Assembly (NCBI RefSeq): GCF_001512295.1 | Contig: NZ_LNUP01000011.1 | Coordinates: 968,395 to 1,032,394, forward strand | DNA length: 64,000 nt | DNA from: Pseudomonas sp. EpS/L25 | GTDB lineage: Bacteria > Pseudomonadota > Gammaproteobacteria > Pseudomonadales > Pseudomonadaceae | Direction: 5' to 3' | Part shown: in pieces, positions 29,726 to 38,304 of the stretch | Layout: each line of letters begins with the position of its first letter | Numbering within the stretch: position 1 is the stretch's first letter | The notes under the pieces: model-generated | Told to the model about the DNA's origin: nothing | The model's input: only the letters and a program-made list of their open reading frames with translations | The model's database searches: none | Position numbers and translations under genes: made by a program

Positions 29726-30637
29726 ATGGATTCCGGCAAGACGCTTTCTCTGCCACCGCTGAAAGCCCTTCAAGCCTTCGAACAGACCGCGCGCTTCGCC
29801 AACGTCGCCCGCGCCGCCGAGCAACTGGCGCTGACGCCCTCGGCGGTCAGCCATCAGTTGGCCAAGCTGGAGGCCCTGGTGGGGCGTGCCCTCTTCGTCC
29901 GTGGTGCGCGCGGCATGACCCTGACGCCCGCCGGGGAGCAATACCTGGAAGAGGTCAGCGAGGTACTGCATCGGCTGGCCATGGCCACCGATCGGGCGGC
30001 GAGCGATGCCGGCCTGGAATGCCTGCGCCTGCACTCGGCGCCGAGCTTCGGCCTGCTCTGGCTGATGCCGCGGCTGGAGCTATTCCGCCAGAGTCATCCC
30101 GACCTGCAGATCAATCTCTCCTGCTCCTACGAATCCCTGCACTTCAGCCGCGACAAGGTCGACCTCGACATCCGCCACGGCCTGCCCAGCTGGCCGAACC
30201 TGGAGATCCGCACCCTGCAGCGCGAACGCCTGGCGGTACTGGCCGCGCCGCAATTGCTGGAGAAACGCCCGGTTCACTCGCCGGCGGATCTACTGCACAG
30301 TGAACTGATCCTGTCCGAGGCCACCCTGATGAAGTGGCCCAACTGGTTCGCCCAGCAGGGCCTGGCGCTGCCGGAACGGCCCTATACCCTGAGTTTCGAT
30401 CGCTCCTACATGACCCTGGAAGCCGCCCGCCATGGCCTGGGCTTCGCCCTGGAGAGCACGGTGCTGGCGGCGGACTATCTGGCCCGCGGCGATCTGGTTC
30501 GGGTCCTGCCTCAGGATGACGATCTGCCGGTGGCCGCGCACCACCTGGTGTTTCCCCGGGCGCACTCGCGCTACGCCCGGGTGCGCCGCTTTCTCGACTG
30601 GCTGCAACAGGAGCTGGGGCAGCCCTTCGAGTACTAG
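29726..30637 (+). CDS. LysR-family regulator (GcvA-like), divergent from the SDR/transketolase operon
   Basis: This 303-residue regulator has its helix-turn-helix at residues 8-65 ('LPPLKALQAFEQTARFANVA'). The co-inducer domain follows the GcvA subgroup, with 'FSRDKVDLDIRHGLPSWPNL' and a C-terminus 'RRFLDWLQQELGQPFEY'. The start at 29726 is chosen because homology begins there. It is transcribed away from the SDR operon across an 179-base gap holding a T-N11-A box, so it likely controls that operon. Its last 57 bases have a diverged second copy at 33774-33830, beyond a low-GC islet. Confidence 0.92.
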   Translation: MDSGKTLSLPPLKALQAFEQTARFANVARAAEQLALTPSAVSHQLAKLEALVGRALFVRGARGMTLTPAGEQYLEEVSEVLHRLAMATDRAASDAGLECLRLHSAPSFGLLWLMPRLELFRQSHPDLQINLSCSYESLHFSRDKVDLDIRHGLPSWPNLEIRTLQRERLAVLAAPQLLEKRPVHSPADLLHSELILSEATLMKWPNWFAQQGLALPERPYTLSFDRSYMTLEAARHGLGFALESTVLAADYLARGDLVRVLPQDDDLPVAAHHLVFPRAHSRYARVRRFLDWLQQELGQPFEY

Positions 30638-30725
30638 CCCCCTCGCGCGCGCCAGCCCCGCAGTCATCCACCGGCAAAGCCTTGGACCTAAAATGGGAAA
30701 GAATCTTTCTATGCGTTGCGCCCCG

Positions 30726-31730
30726 TTACCCGGCGCGGCCCTTCGCCCAACGGCGATAGTCGGCGGGATTCATTCCGGTAACCTGGGCAAAGGCGCGGCG
30801 GAAAGAAGTGTCTTCGTTATAACCACAGTTGAGAGCCACTTGCTTGATACTGGCTCCTGGGGCCTGTAACAGCACACAGGCCGTTTCTATCCTGACCCGG
30901 GTGATCAACTCCTTGGGTGACTCGTTCGTCAACTGCTTGAGCCGTCTATGCAAGGTACGCTCGCTGACGTGCAAGGCCCTGGCCAGTTCGAGGGCGGTCA
31001 GTCCAGCAAGACTGTGTCGAATGAGCTGCTCTGCTTCGAGCAGGAATGGATCACTACCATTTATGAAGCCCCGGGGCGCATAGATGGACTGGGGCAAGGG
31101 AAGGCTGTCCGCCACTGAGATATCCGCGGCCAATCTAGCTATCTCCGCACCAGCGAAATTCCTGATCAGGTGCAACGCCAAGTCGATCCAGGATAGTGGC
31201 CCTCCTGTCGTTATGACTCGGTCCTGCGACTCCATGGCGGATCCCCAAACCGGAAGAGCTTTGGGAAATCGCCGTTTGAATACGTGATGGAGCCACCAGG
31301 TGGTGGTGCATCGGCGCCGGTCTAGAAGGCCGGCCTCCCCGAGCACGAACGTACCCGCGCAGGCCCCGCCAACCCAAGCTCCCTGCTGGTGACAGGCGCC
31401 AATCCATCGCGAGGCCTGCGTGACCGACTCGGTCAATGGAGGCGCTCGATCGGCAGCCAACGCAATGCCAGTAACCAGTACCGCGTCGCACATCCCGGCG
31501 TCGAGGAATGAAGCATCGACCGAGATCAATCGACCCTGGGGATCATGCAGCGGCTTGCCATCCGCACTGACAATGACGGTTTCAAAATCCGCCCGATGAG
31601 CGCTCTCGATCCCCTCCGGTAACTCCGTGGGCGGCGACCGCAGCGCCTGATTGGTCATCCAGAACAGATCTGACAAGCCGGCGATGGCGGACAAGAGGCT
31701 GCCTTCGAGGGCAACGATAGCGATACGCAC
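30726..31730 (-). CDS. GlxA-type AraC-family transcriptional regulator (DJ-1/PfpI plus AraC HTH)
   Basis: This 334-residue protein joins an N-terminal DJ-1/PfpI-like sensor domain to a C-terminal AraC DNA-binding domain. The sensor part starts 'VRIAIVALEGSLLSAIAGLS' and contains 'GACAGTFVLGEAGLLDRR'. The HTH part includes 'LTALELARALHVSERTLHRR' and 'YNEDTSFRRAFAQVTGMNPA'. GTG at 31730 is taken as start because AGGA lies eight bases before it. It is divergent from the alpha/beta hydrolase-azoreductase-YciI genes and probably controls them. Base and codon use are clearly less GC-rich than in the flanking genes, consistent with transfer. Confidence 0.88.
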   Translation of the reverse strand: MRIAIVALEGSLLSAIAGLSDLFWMTNQALRSPPTELPEGIESAHRADFETVIVSADGKPLHDPQGRLISVDASFLDAGMCDAVLVTGIALAADRAPPLTESVTQASRWIGACHQQGAWVGGACAGTFVLGEAGLLDRRRCTTTWWLHHVFKRRFPKALPVWGSAMESQDRVITTGGPLSWIDLALHLIRNFAGAEIARLAADISVADSLPLPQSIYAPRGFINGSDPFLLEAEQLIRHSLAGLTALELARALHVSERTLHRRLKQLTNESPKELITRVRIETACVLLQAPGASIKQVALNCGYNEDTSFRRAFAQVTGMNPADYRRWAKGRAG

Positions 31731-31850
31731 GGTTGCGGTCCTGTTGCCAAGGAGATGGCGAATTTTGCATGAACTATGGCCGTTTTGGCATCTCACGCTA
31801 TTTCCGGCCCCTACCTAGACTAGCCCCACACTCTGTCTGGGTAGCCACAC

Positions 31851-32717
31851 ATGAAACCGTCATTCGCCCCCTCGCGCCATGTCAGAACACCACGCGCTGC
31901 CTGGGCCTGGCTGATACGGATAGGCGCGTTACTTGGCGCCTCTACCGGATTAGCCGGGCTGCCCGCCATGGCTGCTGCACCAGCCCATAGGATTGCGAAC
32001 ATCGTCCTGGTGCATGGCGCCTTCGTCGATGGGTCGAGCTGGTCTCCCGTGCTGGAGCAACTGACAGCGATGGGCTATCACGTCACCGCCGTCCAGAATC
32101 CGCTTAGCTCATTGAAGGATGACGTCTCGGCCACTGAACGCGTGCTGCGACGACAAAATGGGGATGTACTGCTAGTGGGTCACTCCTGGGCGGGAACGGT
32201 GATCAGCCAGGCGGGTAACGCTCCCAACGTCAAAGGCCTCGTCTATGTATCCGCGCTGGCGCCCGATAGCGGCGAATCGACCGCGGATCTCCTGAGCAAG
32301 CTCGGTGCGTCTGCAATGCACCTCGTTCCCGACCAGGATGGTCTGCTCTGGCTGGACAGTTCGACCCTTTTTCATTCCGTGATGGCGGCCGACCTGCCGG
32401 CCACTGCAGCCCGCTCGTTGGCTGCTCGGCAGCAACCCATAGCGGCGAGCAGCTTTGGTACCCCTATCGAGCACGCAGCCTGGCGGGATAAGCCGAGTTG
32501 GTACCTGCAAACGCTCGACGACCAGGCGCTAGCGCCGTCCGTACAGCGGGCCATCGCCCAACGTCTGGGGGCCACCCTTTATTCGGTCCATTCCAGCCAT
32601 CTATCGCTGCTATCTCAACCCACCGCGGTTGTTCGCCTGATCGATGAAGCCGCCAGGGAAGCGACAGATATGAAAAATCGCCGCCCCGCGCGAACCATGC
32701 CAACGCCCCACTCCTGA
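31851..32717 (+). CDS. Exported alpha/beta hydrolase
   Basis: This 288-residue protein has an arginine-containing N-terminus and a hydrophobic stretch 'WLIRIGALLGASTGLAGL', ending near 'AMAAAPAHR', so it is probably exported; Tat export is conceivable but no clear twin-arginine motif is seen. The fold core is present: 'IVLVHGAFVDGSSWSPVL' for the oxyanion region, 'GHSWAGTVISQA' with the nucleophile serine, and 'SVHSSHLSLLSQP' with the catalytic histidine. The pattern resembles non-heme haloperoxidase-like or esterase-type hydrolases. It starts a three-gene set with the azoreductase 10 bases downstream. Confidence 0.85.
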   Translation: MKPSFAPSRHVRTPRAAWAWLIRIGALLGASTGLAGLPAMAAAPAHRIANIVLVHGAFVDGSSWSPVLEQLTAMGYHVTAVQNPLSSLKDDVSATERVLRRQNGDVLLVGHSWAGTVISQAGNAPNVKGLVYVSALAPDSGESTADLLSKLGASAMHLVPDQDGLLWLDSSTLFHSVMAADLPATAARSLAARQQPIAASSFGTPIEHAAWRDKPSWYLQTLDDQALAPSVQRAIAQRLGATLYSVHSSHLSLLSQPTAVVRLIDEAAREATDMKNRRPARTMPTPHS

Positions 32718-32727
32718 GGATATCAAC

Positions 32728-33354
32728 ATGAAACTGCTCCACATTGACTCCAGCATCATGGGCAATGCCTCTGTTAGCCGTGAACTCAGCGCGGCCGTAG
32801 TGGCTGCCATCAAGGCTGATCGACCTGATATTCAAGTGACGTACCGCGATCTGATCGCGGAAGAGGTAAGTCATCTGAGCGGCCCTATTGCCGCAGGTTT
32901 TCGCCAACCGCAGCAGGCCGATCTCGCGCCGGATATCCTGGCAGAACAGCAACTATCCGAAACGTTGGTGACGGAGTTTCTGGCGAGCGACATCCTCGTC
33001 ATCGGTGCTCCCATGTACAACTTCAGCGTACCCACGCAGCTTAAATCCTGGCTGGATCGGATAGCGCAGGTCAACCGGACCTTCAAATACACCGACAAAG
33101 GTCCGATTGGACTCACTCAGGACAAGCACATCATCGTGGTCTCTGCACGCGGAGGCTTCTACGCCGACGGCACTTTCCAGGACATGGATTTCCAGGAGCG
33201 TTACCTTCGCGCATTTTTCGCCTTTCTAGGCGTTGCAGACGTCGAGTTTGTCCGTGCTGAAGGGGTATCGAAAGGAGACCAGGTACGTCGTGCCGGGATC
33301 GAGTCCGCTCTCTCTTCAATCCGAAACATCGTGACGAATCCGCCTGCCAAGTGA
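32728..33354 (+). CDS. azoR: FMN-dependent NADH:quinone oxidoreductase/azoreductase
   Basis: This 208-residue flavodoxin-fold enzyme reduces quinones and azo compounds with NADH. 'LLHIDSSIMGNASVSRELSA' gives the phosphate loop for FMN. 'VIGAPMYNFSVPTQLKSWLD' is the signature FMN-binding stretch of AzoR proteins, and 'VSARGGFYADGTFQDMDFQE' lies at the flavin edge. A GAGGA site precedes the ATG. It is co-directional with the hydrolase upstream and the YciI gene downstream. AzoR enzymes often protect against electrophilic quinones, which fits the reactive-compound theme of this islet. Confidence 0.93.
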   Translation: MKLLHIDSSIMGNASVSRELSAAVVAAIKADRPDIQVTYRDLIAEEVSHLSGPIAAGFRQPQQADLAPDILAEQQLSETLVTEFLASDILVIGAPMYNFSVPTQLKSWLDRIAQVNRTFKYTDKGPIGLTQDKHIIVVSARGGFYADGTFQDMDFQERYLRAFFAFLGVADVEFVRAEGVSKGDQVRRAGIESALSSIRNIVTNPPAK

Positions 33355-33382
33355 ACGTAGCTTCCCCCGTGAGGAGTCAACA

Positions 33383-33706
33383 ATGCTCTACGCCATCACC
33401 TTGACCTATATCGAATCTTCGGATGCCATCAATGCCGTTCTGGATACACATAAGAATTGGCTGGCTCATCACCTGAGCACCGAGCGGATACTCTGCGCCG
33501 GCCCTCTCGCGCACGGAGGTGGAGGTTTCATCCTCGCTCACGCAGCCACACTGTCTGAGATCGAGGAGATGCTTGCGGATGACCCCTTTGTCGCTGAGGG
33601 GCTGGTCAGGACCGACATCCTCGCGATCCAACCCGCTCTGCGTGCCACCAATTTTCCAGGTGACTGGGCAGAGGGCGCGAAGCCGATAGCACCCGGCCAG
33701 GGGTAG
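33383..33706 (+). CDS. YciI-family protein
   Basis: This 107-residue protein is a single YCII domain of ferredoxin-like fold. 'LDTHKNWLAHHLSTERILCA' and 'LAHGGGGFILAHA' follow the family pattern, with the His/Asp pair forming a putative active site and 'ADDPFVAEGLV' near the end. YciI-like proteins act as dehydrochlorinases or lyases in degradation of ring compounds in some pathways. It lies 28 bases after azoR with a GAGGAG site and is the last gene of the islet. The specific reaction is unknown. Confidence 0.85.
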   Translation: MLYAITLTYIESSDAINAVLDTHKNWLAHHLSTERILCAGPLAHGGGGFILAHAATLSEIEEMLADDPFVAEGLVRTDILAIQPALRATNFPGDWAEGAKPIAPGQG

Positions 33707-33773
33707 ATCCGTACCCTGCTCTGCGGAAGATCACAAAGCAGCTCAGGGGGCGGTGTCCCGGCTCGGTCATGCT

Positions 33774-33830
33774 ATGCGCCGCTTTCTCGACGGGCTGCGA
33801 CAGGAGCTGGGCCGGCCTTTCGAGTATTAG
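33774..33830 (+). pseudogene. 3' remnant of a LysR gene (second copy of the end of 29726-30637)
   Basis: Bases 33774-33830 match 30581-30637 at 50 of 57 positions by direct comparison and encode 'RRFLDGLRQELGRPFEY' plus stop, against 'RRFLDWLQQELGQPFEY' in the intact gene. No similarity extends upstream. It marks the right edge of the low-GC islet and is probably what remains of the resident LysR allele after DNA was gained. Confidence 0.7.
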
Positions 33831-34708
33831 CCTGCCTGCAGCCGCTCCCGGAGCAAGGCGACGAAGGCCTGAGCCGCCGGGGTCAGGCTGCGGCCGCTGG
33901 GTGTCAGGATGCCCAGCGGTCGGGCCAGGCTCTCGCCGCGGACCGGCAGGGCCACCACCGGGGCCTCGCCACCCGCCGATTCCGGCAGCAGGGCCAGGCC
34001 CTGGCCGGCCGCCACCAGGGCCAGCAGGGTGCTCATGTAGTTGGCCTCCAGCGCCGCCACCAGGCGCAGGCCGGCAGCGGCGAAGGCGAAGTCCAGGCAT
34101 TCGCGCACGCTGCTGTCGCGGCCGGTGAGCAGCAGGGGCACGGCGTCGAGTTCGCCCAGGGTGATCTCGCTGCGGCCCGCCCAGGAGTGGTCGCGGGGGA
34201 CGAACAGCTGTAGGTGATCGACATACAGCGGCTGGAAGTCCAGGCCCACGGCCCGTGGCCGGACGCCGATGCCCAGATCCACCTGACCTTCGCGCACCAG
34301 CGCCTCGACCCGCCCGGCCACCACGTCCTGCAGGCGGATCTCGATGGCCGGATGCCGGGCCTGGAAGGTCTTCAGCAATTCGGGAAAGGGGCCCATGAAG
34401 AAGGACGGCAAGGCCGCCAGGGTAATCCGTCCCCGGCGCAGGCCGGCCAGGTCCCGGGCGTGCGTCTGGACATCGCCCAGGTCCACCAGGATGCGCTCCA
34501 GGGGTCCGCGCAGTTCTTCCCCGGCGGTGGTCAGCTGGACCCGCCGCGGGGTGCGTTCGAGCAGTTGCACCTCCAGCCAGGCTTCGAGTTGCTGGATCTG
34601 TACGGTGAGCGCCGGAGGGGACAGGTGCAACTCCTCGGCCGCGCGGGCGAAGGAGCCCTGGCGGGCCACGGCGAGAAAGGCCTGCACGTGCTGGAGCAGA
34701 TTCTTCAT
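33827..34708 (-). CDS. LysR-family regulator, divergent from the CitMHS/AtuA operon
   Basis: This 293-residue LysR protein begins 'MKNLLQHVQAFLAVARQGSF' with its helix-turn-helix at residues 3-60. The effector domain carries 'GRITLAALPSFFMGPFPELL' and 'MSTLLALVAAGQGLALLPES', typical of regulators of organic-acid use. Its start is 129 bases from the divergent transporter gene. That gap has several partly symmetric TTCGAA/GAAG stretches that could be operators. It most likely activates the transporter and AtuA genes. Its stop codon overlaps the LysR remnant at 33774-33830. Confidence 0.9.
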   Translation of the reverse strand: MKNLLQHVQAFLAVARQGSFARAAEELHLSPPALTVQIQQLEAWLEVQLLERTPRRVQLTTAGEELRGPLERILVDLGDVQTHARDLAGLRRGRITLAALPSFFMGPFPELLKTFQARHPAIEIRLQDVVAGRVEALVREGQVDLGIGVRPRAVGLDFQPLYVDHLQLFVPRDHSWAGRSEITLGELDAVPLLLTGRDSSVRECLDFAFAAAGLRLVAALEANYMSTLLALVAAGQGLALLPESAGGEAPVVALPVRGESLARPLGILTPSGRSLTPAAQAFVALLRERLQAG

Positions 34709-34836
34709 TTCGTTTTTCTGAACGCCGCTTCGGAAGATTCCAATTTACAGGACGTCGGGCGTCTTCGAATACTGGACCTACAACAACAAAACCTCCCGTG
34801 CGCCCGCCTGCCGCGCCACGGTCCAAGGAGTCCGCC

Positions 34837-36147
34837 ATGCTCGCCCTGCTCGGTGTCGTCACCATTCTCGCGTTGCTCGTCGCGGTCATGAGCAAACGTG
34901 TCTCGCCCCTGGTCGCCCTCATCGTCATCCCCATCGCCGCCGCGCTGATCGGTGGCTTCGGCCTGGGCACCAGCGCCTTCATCATCGCCGGCATCAAGGG
35001 CGTCGCCCCGGTGATCGGCATGTTCGTCTTCGCCATCCTGTTCTTCGGCATCATGACCGACGCCGGGATGCTCGACCCCATCATCGACCGCATCCTGCGC
35101 ACCGTCGGCACCCGGCCGACGCGCATCGTCTGCGGCAGCGCCCTGCTCGCCCTGCTGGTGCACCTGGACGGCTCCGGCGCGGTGACCTTCCTGGTGACCA
35201 TCCCCGCCATGCTGCCGCTCTATACCCGCCTGGGGCTGGATCGGCGCATCCTCGCCTGCGTGGCCGCCATGGCCGCCGGGGTCAACTTCCTGCCCTGGAC
35301 CGGCCCGGTGCTGCGCTCCTCCGCCGCCCTGCACGTACCGGTGGCCGACCTCTTCCAACCACTGATCCCGGTGCAACTGGTGGGCCTGGCCTTCGTCTTC
35401 GCCAGCGCCTGGTGGCTCGGTCGGCGCGAGGAGAAGCGCCTGACCCTGGCCGGCCAGGCACCCTGGCTGGCCGGCGGTGGCACCGGTGCCGCGCCGGAGC
35501 GGGTGCTCAGCGAGGCCGAGCGCGCCCTGCGTCGCCCCGGGCGGTTCTGGATCAACCTGCTGCTGACCCTGGTGGTGATGGGGGTAATGATCGCCGGCTG
35601 GGTCGATCCGGTGGTGATGTTCATGCTCGGTACCGTCGCCGCGCTGTGCCTGAACTATCCCTCGGTGGACGCCCAGAAGGCACGCATCGACGCCCACGCC
35701 AAGACCGCCCTGACCATGGCCAGCATCCTGTTCGCCGCGGGCGTCTTCACCGGCATCATGCAGGGCAGCGGCATGCTCAAGGCCATGGCCCAGGTGGCGG
35801 TGGCAGGCATCCCGGCCGGGCATGGCCAGTTGATCCCGGCGGTGGTGGGCTTTTTGTCCATGCCGCTGAGCCTGCTGTTCGACCCGGATTCCTTCTACTT
35901 CGGCGTCATGCCGGTGATCGCCGAGGTCGGCCGCAACCTGGGGGTCGACCCGGTGCAGGTGGCCCAGGCCTCGCTGCTCGGGGTGCATACCACCGGTTTC
36001 CCGGTCAGCCCCCTGACCCCGGCGACCTTCCTGCTGGTGGGCCTGTGCAAGCTGGACCTGGCCGATCACCAGCGCTTCACCATCCCCTTCCTGTTCGCGG
36101 CCTCGGTGCTGATGACCCTGACCGCCCTGCTCCTGGGAGTCTTCTAG
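34837..36147 (+). CDS. CitMHS-family citrate/organic-acid:H+ symporter
   Basis: This 436-residue membrane protein belongs to the CitMHS/DASS-like family that imports metal-citrate or related tricarboxylates. Around eleven or twelve hydrophobic helices are seen. 'VHLDGSGAVTFLVTIPAML' and 'AAGVNFLPWTGPVLRSSAAL' are the characteristic loop regions. 'LLFDPDSFYFGVMPVI' and 'HTTGFPVSPLTPATFLLVGL' recur near the C-terminus. ATG 34837 has AAGGAG six bases upstream. The gene abuts the AtuA gene with no gap, so the transported compound probably feeds that protein. Confidence 0.88.
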   Translation: MLALLGVVTILALLVAVMSKRVSPLVALIVIPIAAALIGGFGLGTSAFIIAGIKGVAPVIGMFVFAILFFGIMTDAGMLDPIIDRILRTVGTRPTRIVCGSALLALLVHLDGSGAVTFLVTIPAMLPLYTRLGLDRRILACVAAMAAGVNFLPWTGPVLRSSAALHVPVADLFQPLIPVQLVGLAFVFASAWWLGRREEKRLTLAGQAPWLAGGGTGAAPERVLSEAERALRRPGRFWINLLLTLVVMGVMIAGWVDPVVMFMLGTVAALCLNYPSVDAQKARIDAHAKTALTMASILFAAGVFTGIMQGSGMLKAMAQVAVAGIPAGHGQLIPAVVGFLSMPLSLLFDPDSFYFGVMPVIAEVGRNLGVDPVQVAQASLLGVHTTGFPVSPLTPATFLLVGLCKLDLADHQRFTIPFLFAASVLMTLTALLLGVF

Positions 36148-37500
36148 ATGAGCCGTCTGCTTCGCATCGGCTGCGGCGCCGGCTATTCCGGCGATCGCAT
36201 CGAACCCGCCGTGGAGCTGGCCGAGCATGGCCGCCTCGACTACCTGGTCTTCGAATGCCTGGCCGAACGCACCATCGCCCTGGCGCAACAGGCGCGACTG
36301 GCCGATCCCGAGGCCGGTTTCGATCCGCTGCTGGAAGCCCGGATGCGTCGCATCCTGCCGCTGCTACGCCAGGCCGGGCGAGCGCGCCTGCGGGTGATCA
36401 CCAACATGGGCGCCGCCCATCCCTCCGCCGCGGCGCGCAAGGTCGCGGCCCTGGCGCGGGAGCTGGGCGTCACCGGGCTGAAGATCGCTGCCGTGGCCGG
36501 CGACGACGTGCTGGCCCAGTTGCCGGCCGACGCCCTGCTGGACAGCGGCCAGACCCTGGCCGAACTGGGTGACCGGGTGATCTCGGCCAACGCCTACCTG
36601 GGCGTGGAAGGCATCGTCCAGGCCCTGGCGGCGGACGCCGACGTCATCGTCACCGGCCGGGTGGCCGATCCTTCGCTGTTCCTCGCGCCGCTGGTGCATG
36701 AATTCGGCTGGGCGGCGGATGATTGGGAACGTCGCGGGCGCGGCACCCTGGTCGGCCATCTGCTGGAATGCGCCGGTCAGGTCACCGGCGGCTACTTCGC
36801 CGACCCCGGCTACAAGGACGTACCCGACCTCGCCCGCCTGGGCTTTCCCCTGGCCGAGGTGGATGCCGAGGGCCACGCGACCCTCACCAAGGTCGCGGGC
36901 TCCGGCGGCTGCGTGACCCCGGCGACCTGCACCGAACAACTGCTCTATGAGGTACACGACCCGGCGGCCTATCTGACGCCGGACGTGACCGCGGACTTTT
37001 CCGGCGTCGCCCTGCAGCAGTCGGCGCCCGACCGGGTCGCGGTCAGCGGTGCGCGAGGCAAGGCGCGCCCCGAGCAGCTCAAGGTCTCGGTGGGTTATCG
37101 CGACGGCTGGCATGGCGAAGGCCAGCTTTCCTATGCCGGGCCGGGTGCCCTGGCCCGCGCCCGCCTGGCCGCTCAAGTGGTGCGCGAACGTCTGCAACTC
37201 TGCGGCGTACCGGTCGAGGAGCTGCGCTGCGAACTGATCGGCTGCGACGCCCTGCACGGCGCGACCCTGGCCGCGCGCGCCAGCGGCGAACCCTGGGAGG
37301 TCCGCTTGCGAGTGGTCGGGCGCTGCGCCAGCCGGGCTGCGGCGGTGCAGATCGGCAACGAGGTGGAAACCCTCTATACCAATGGCCCGGCCGGCGGTGG
37401 TGGCGCCACCAAGGCGGTCCGCGAGGTGATCGCCGTGGCGTCGCTGCTGTGGCCGCGGGCGGCCGTCACCCCTACCCTGGAGCTGGAGACGCTGCCATGA
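36148..37500 (+). CDS. AtuA-family (DUF1446) protein
   Basis: This 450-residue protein belongs to the AtuA group, named after an acyclic terpene utilisation gene of Pseudomonas. It begins 'LRIGCGAGYSGDRIEPAVEL', the glycine-rich start typical for the family, and includes 'RVITNMGAAHPSAAARKVAA' and 'VTGRVADPSLFLAPLVHEF'. The biochemical role of AtuA is not established. Here it is coupled to a CitMHS transporter and a small partner protein, and no atuB-H genes are present, so terpene use is not implied. A hydratase- or acyl-CoA-linked role in organic-acid catabolism is a guess. Confidence 0.85.
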   Translation: MSRLLRIGCGAGYSGDRIEPAVELAEHGRLDYLVFECLAERTIALAQQARLADPEAGFDPLLEARMRRILPLLRQAGRARLRVITNMGAAHPSAAARKVAALARELGVTGLKIAAVAGDDVLAQLPADALLDSGQTLAELGDRVISANAYLGVEGIVQALAADADVIVTGRVADPSLFLAPLVHEFGWAADDWERRGRGTLVGHLLECAGQVTGGYFADPGYKDVPDLARLGFPLAEVDAEGHATLTKVAGSGGCVTPATCTEQLLYEVHDPAAYLTPDVTADFSGVALQQSAPDRVAVSGARGKARPEQLKVSVGYRDGWHGEGQLSYAGPGALARARLAAQVVRERLQLCGVPVEELRCELIGCDALHGATLAARASGEPWEVRLRVVGRCASRAAAVQIGNEVETLYTNGPAGGGGATKAVREVIAVASLLWPRAAVTPTLELETLP

Positions 37501-37811
37501 AACTGCGCGAGATCGCCCACGTCCGTACCGGCGACAAGGGGGACATTTCGAACATGGCGGTGATCGCCTATCGCCGTGAAGATTTCGACCGCCTGCGCCA
37601 GGCGCTCACCGCGGAACGGGTCGCCGCCTGGTTCCCCGACAACCGACCCGCCGACGCTGCGCCCGTGCGCCGCTACGAACTGCCCGCCCTGGGTGCGCTG
37701 AACTTCGTGCTGCCGGGCGCCCTGCGCGGCGGCGTCACCCGTTCGCTGGCGCTGGATGCTCACGGCAAAGGCCTGGGCGCGGCGCTGCTGGACATGGAGC
37801 TGGAAGACTGA
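37497..37811 (+). CDS. AtuA-associated small protein
   Basis: This 104-residue protein is the usual small partner of AtuA proteins and is in some genomes fused to their C-terminus. 'LREIAHVRTGDKGDISNMAV' is its conserved start and 'NFVLPGALRGGVTRSLALDA' the second conserved block. The start overlaps the AtuA stop by ATGA, so equal amounts of both are likely. It ends the operon; the next gene is convergent 5 bases away. Function unknown. Confidence 0.88.
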   Translation: MKLREIAHVRTGDKGDISNMAVIAYRREDFDRLRQALTAERVAAWFPDNRPADAAPVRRYELPALGALNFVLPGALRGGVTRSLALDAHGKGLGAALLDMELED

Positions 37812-37815
37812 GCGT

Positions 37816-38094
37816 TCAGCCGGGAAAGCTGATGCACTCGTCGGACAGGTCGTTGATGAACACGCTGTCCTTGTCGAGCGGGACGTGCGCACCCTTGCGC
37901 CGCAATTCGTTGATAGCGTGCAACAGGACCAGATTGATCCGCTCGACCCGCAGCTCATCCGAGCGCATAAAGCGCGATACCCGCGCGTTATGCTCGGGAT
38001 CGATGAGGATGATCAGCAGACCGTCCGCCTGACGCTCCAGCCGATGGCGCAGGGGCGGATCCAGCTGGGCCAGGCGCTCATGCAATTTGTCCAT
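37816..38094 (-). CDS. Hypothetical protein, 92 residues
   Basis: This small cytoplasmic protein has no motif I recognise. It is rich in charged residues, with 'QADGLLIILIDPEHNARVSR' and a C-terminal 'FINDLSDECISFPG'. Its codon use is like that of the neighbours and the frame is well filled, so it is probably real. It is convergent with the AtuA-associated gene and followed on its 5' side by a poorly coding stretch. No signal peptide or membrane segment is seen. Confidence 0.6.
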   Translation of the reverse strand: MDKLHERLAQLDPPLRHRLERQADGLLIILIDPEHNARVSRFMRSDELRVERINLVLLHAINELRRKGAHVPLDKDSVFINDLSDECISFPG

Positions 38095-38304
38095 GCCATG
38101 CCCCTCTGAGACAGAACACCTCGATTTCAGGCTAGCCGGCTCGCTCGAGAACGCAAGACCGCTCCCGGGCGTTGCGCTCGCGTACGGACCATGACGGACT
38201 CCTGGTCGGGCGCGAGAGGGCGGTACGGGGTACTGTCACGAAGCTGCCATCAGCCTCCGGCACGCTGGATCTCTTGACCGCTCACGCCGTGGCAGAGGCC
38301 GCCG

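Noticed and set aside
34705..36288. 527-codon minus-strand frame
   Set aside because: It lies opposite the CitMHS transporter and is full of low-complexity Gln/Gly/His/Asp; shadow of the real gene.
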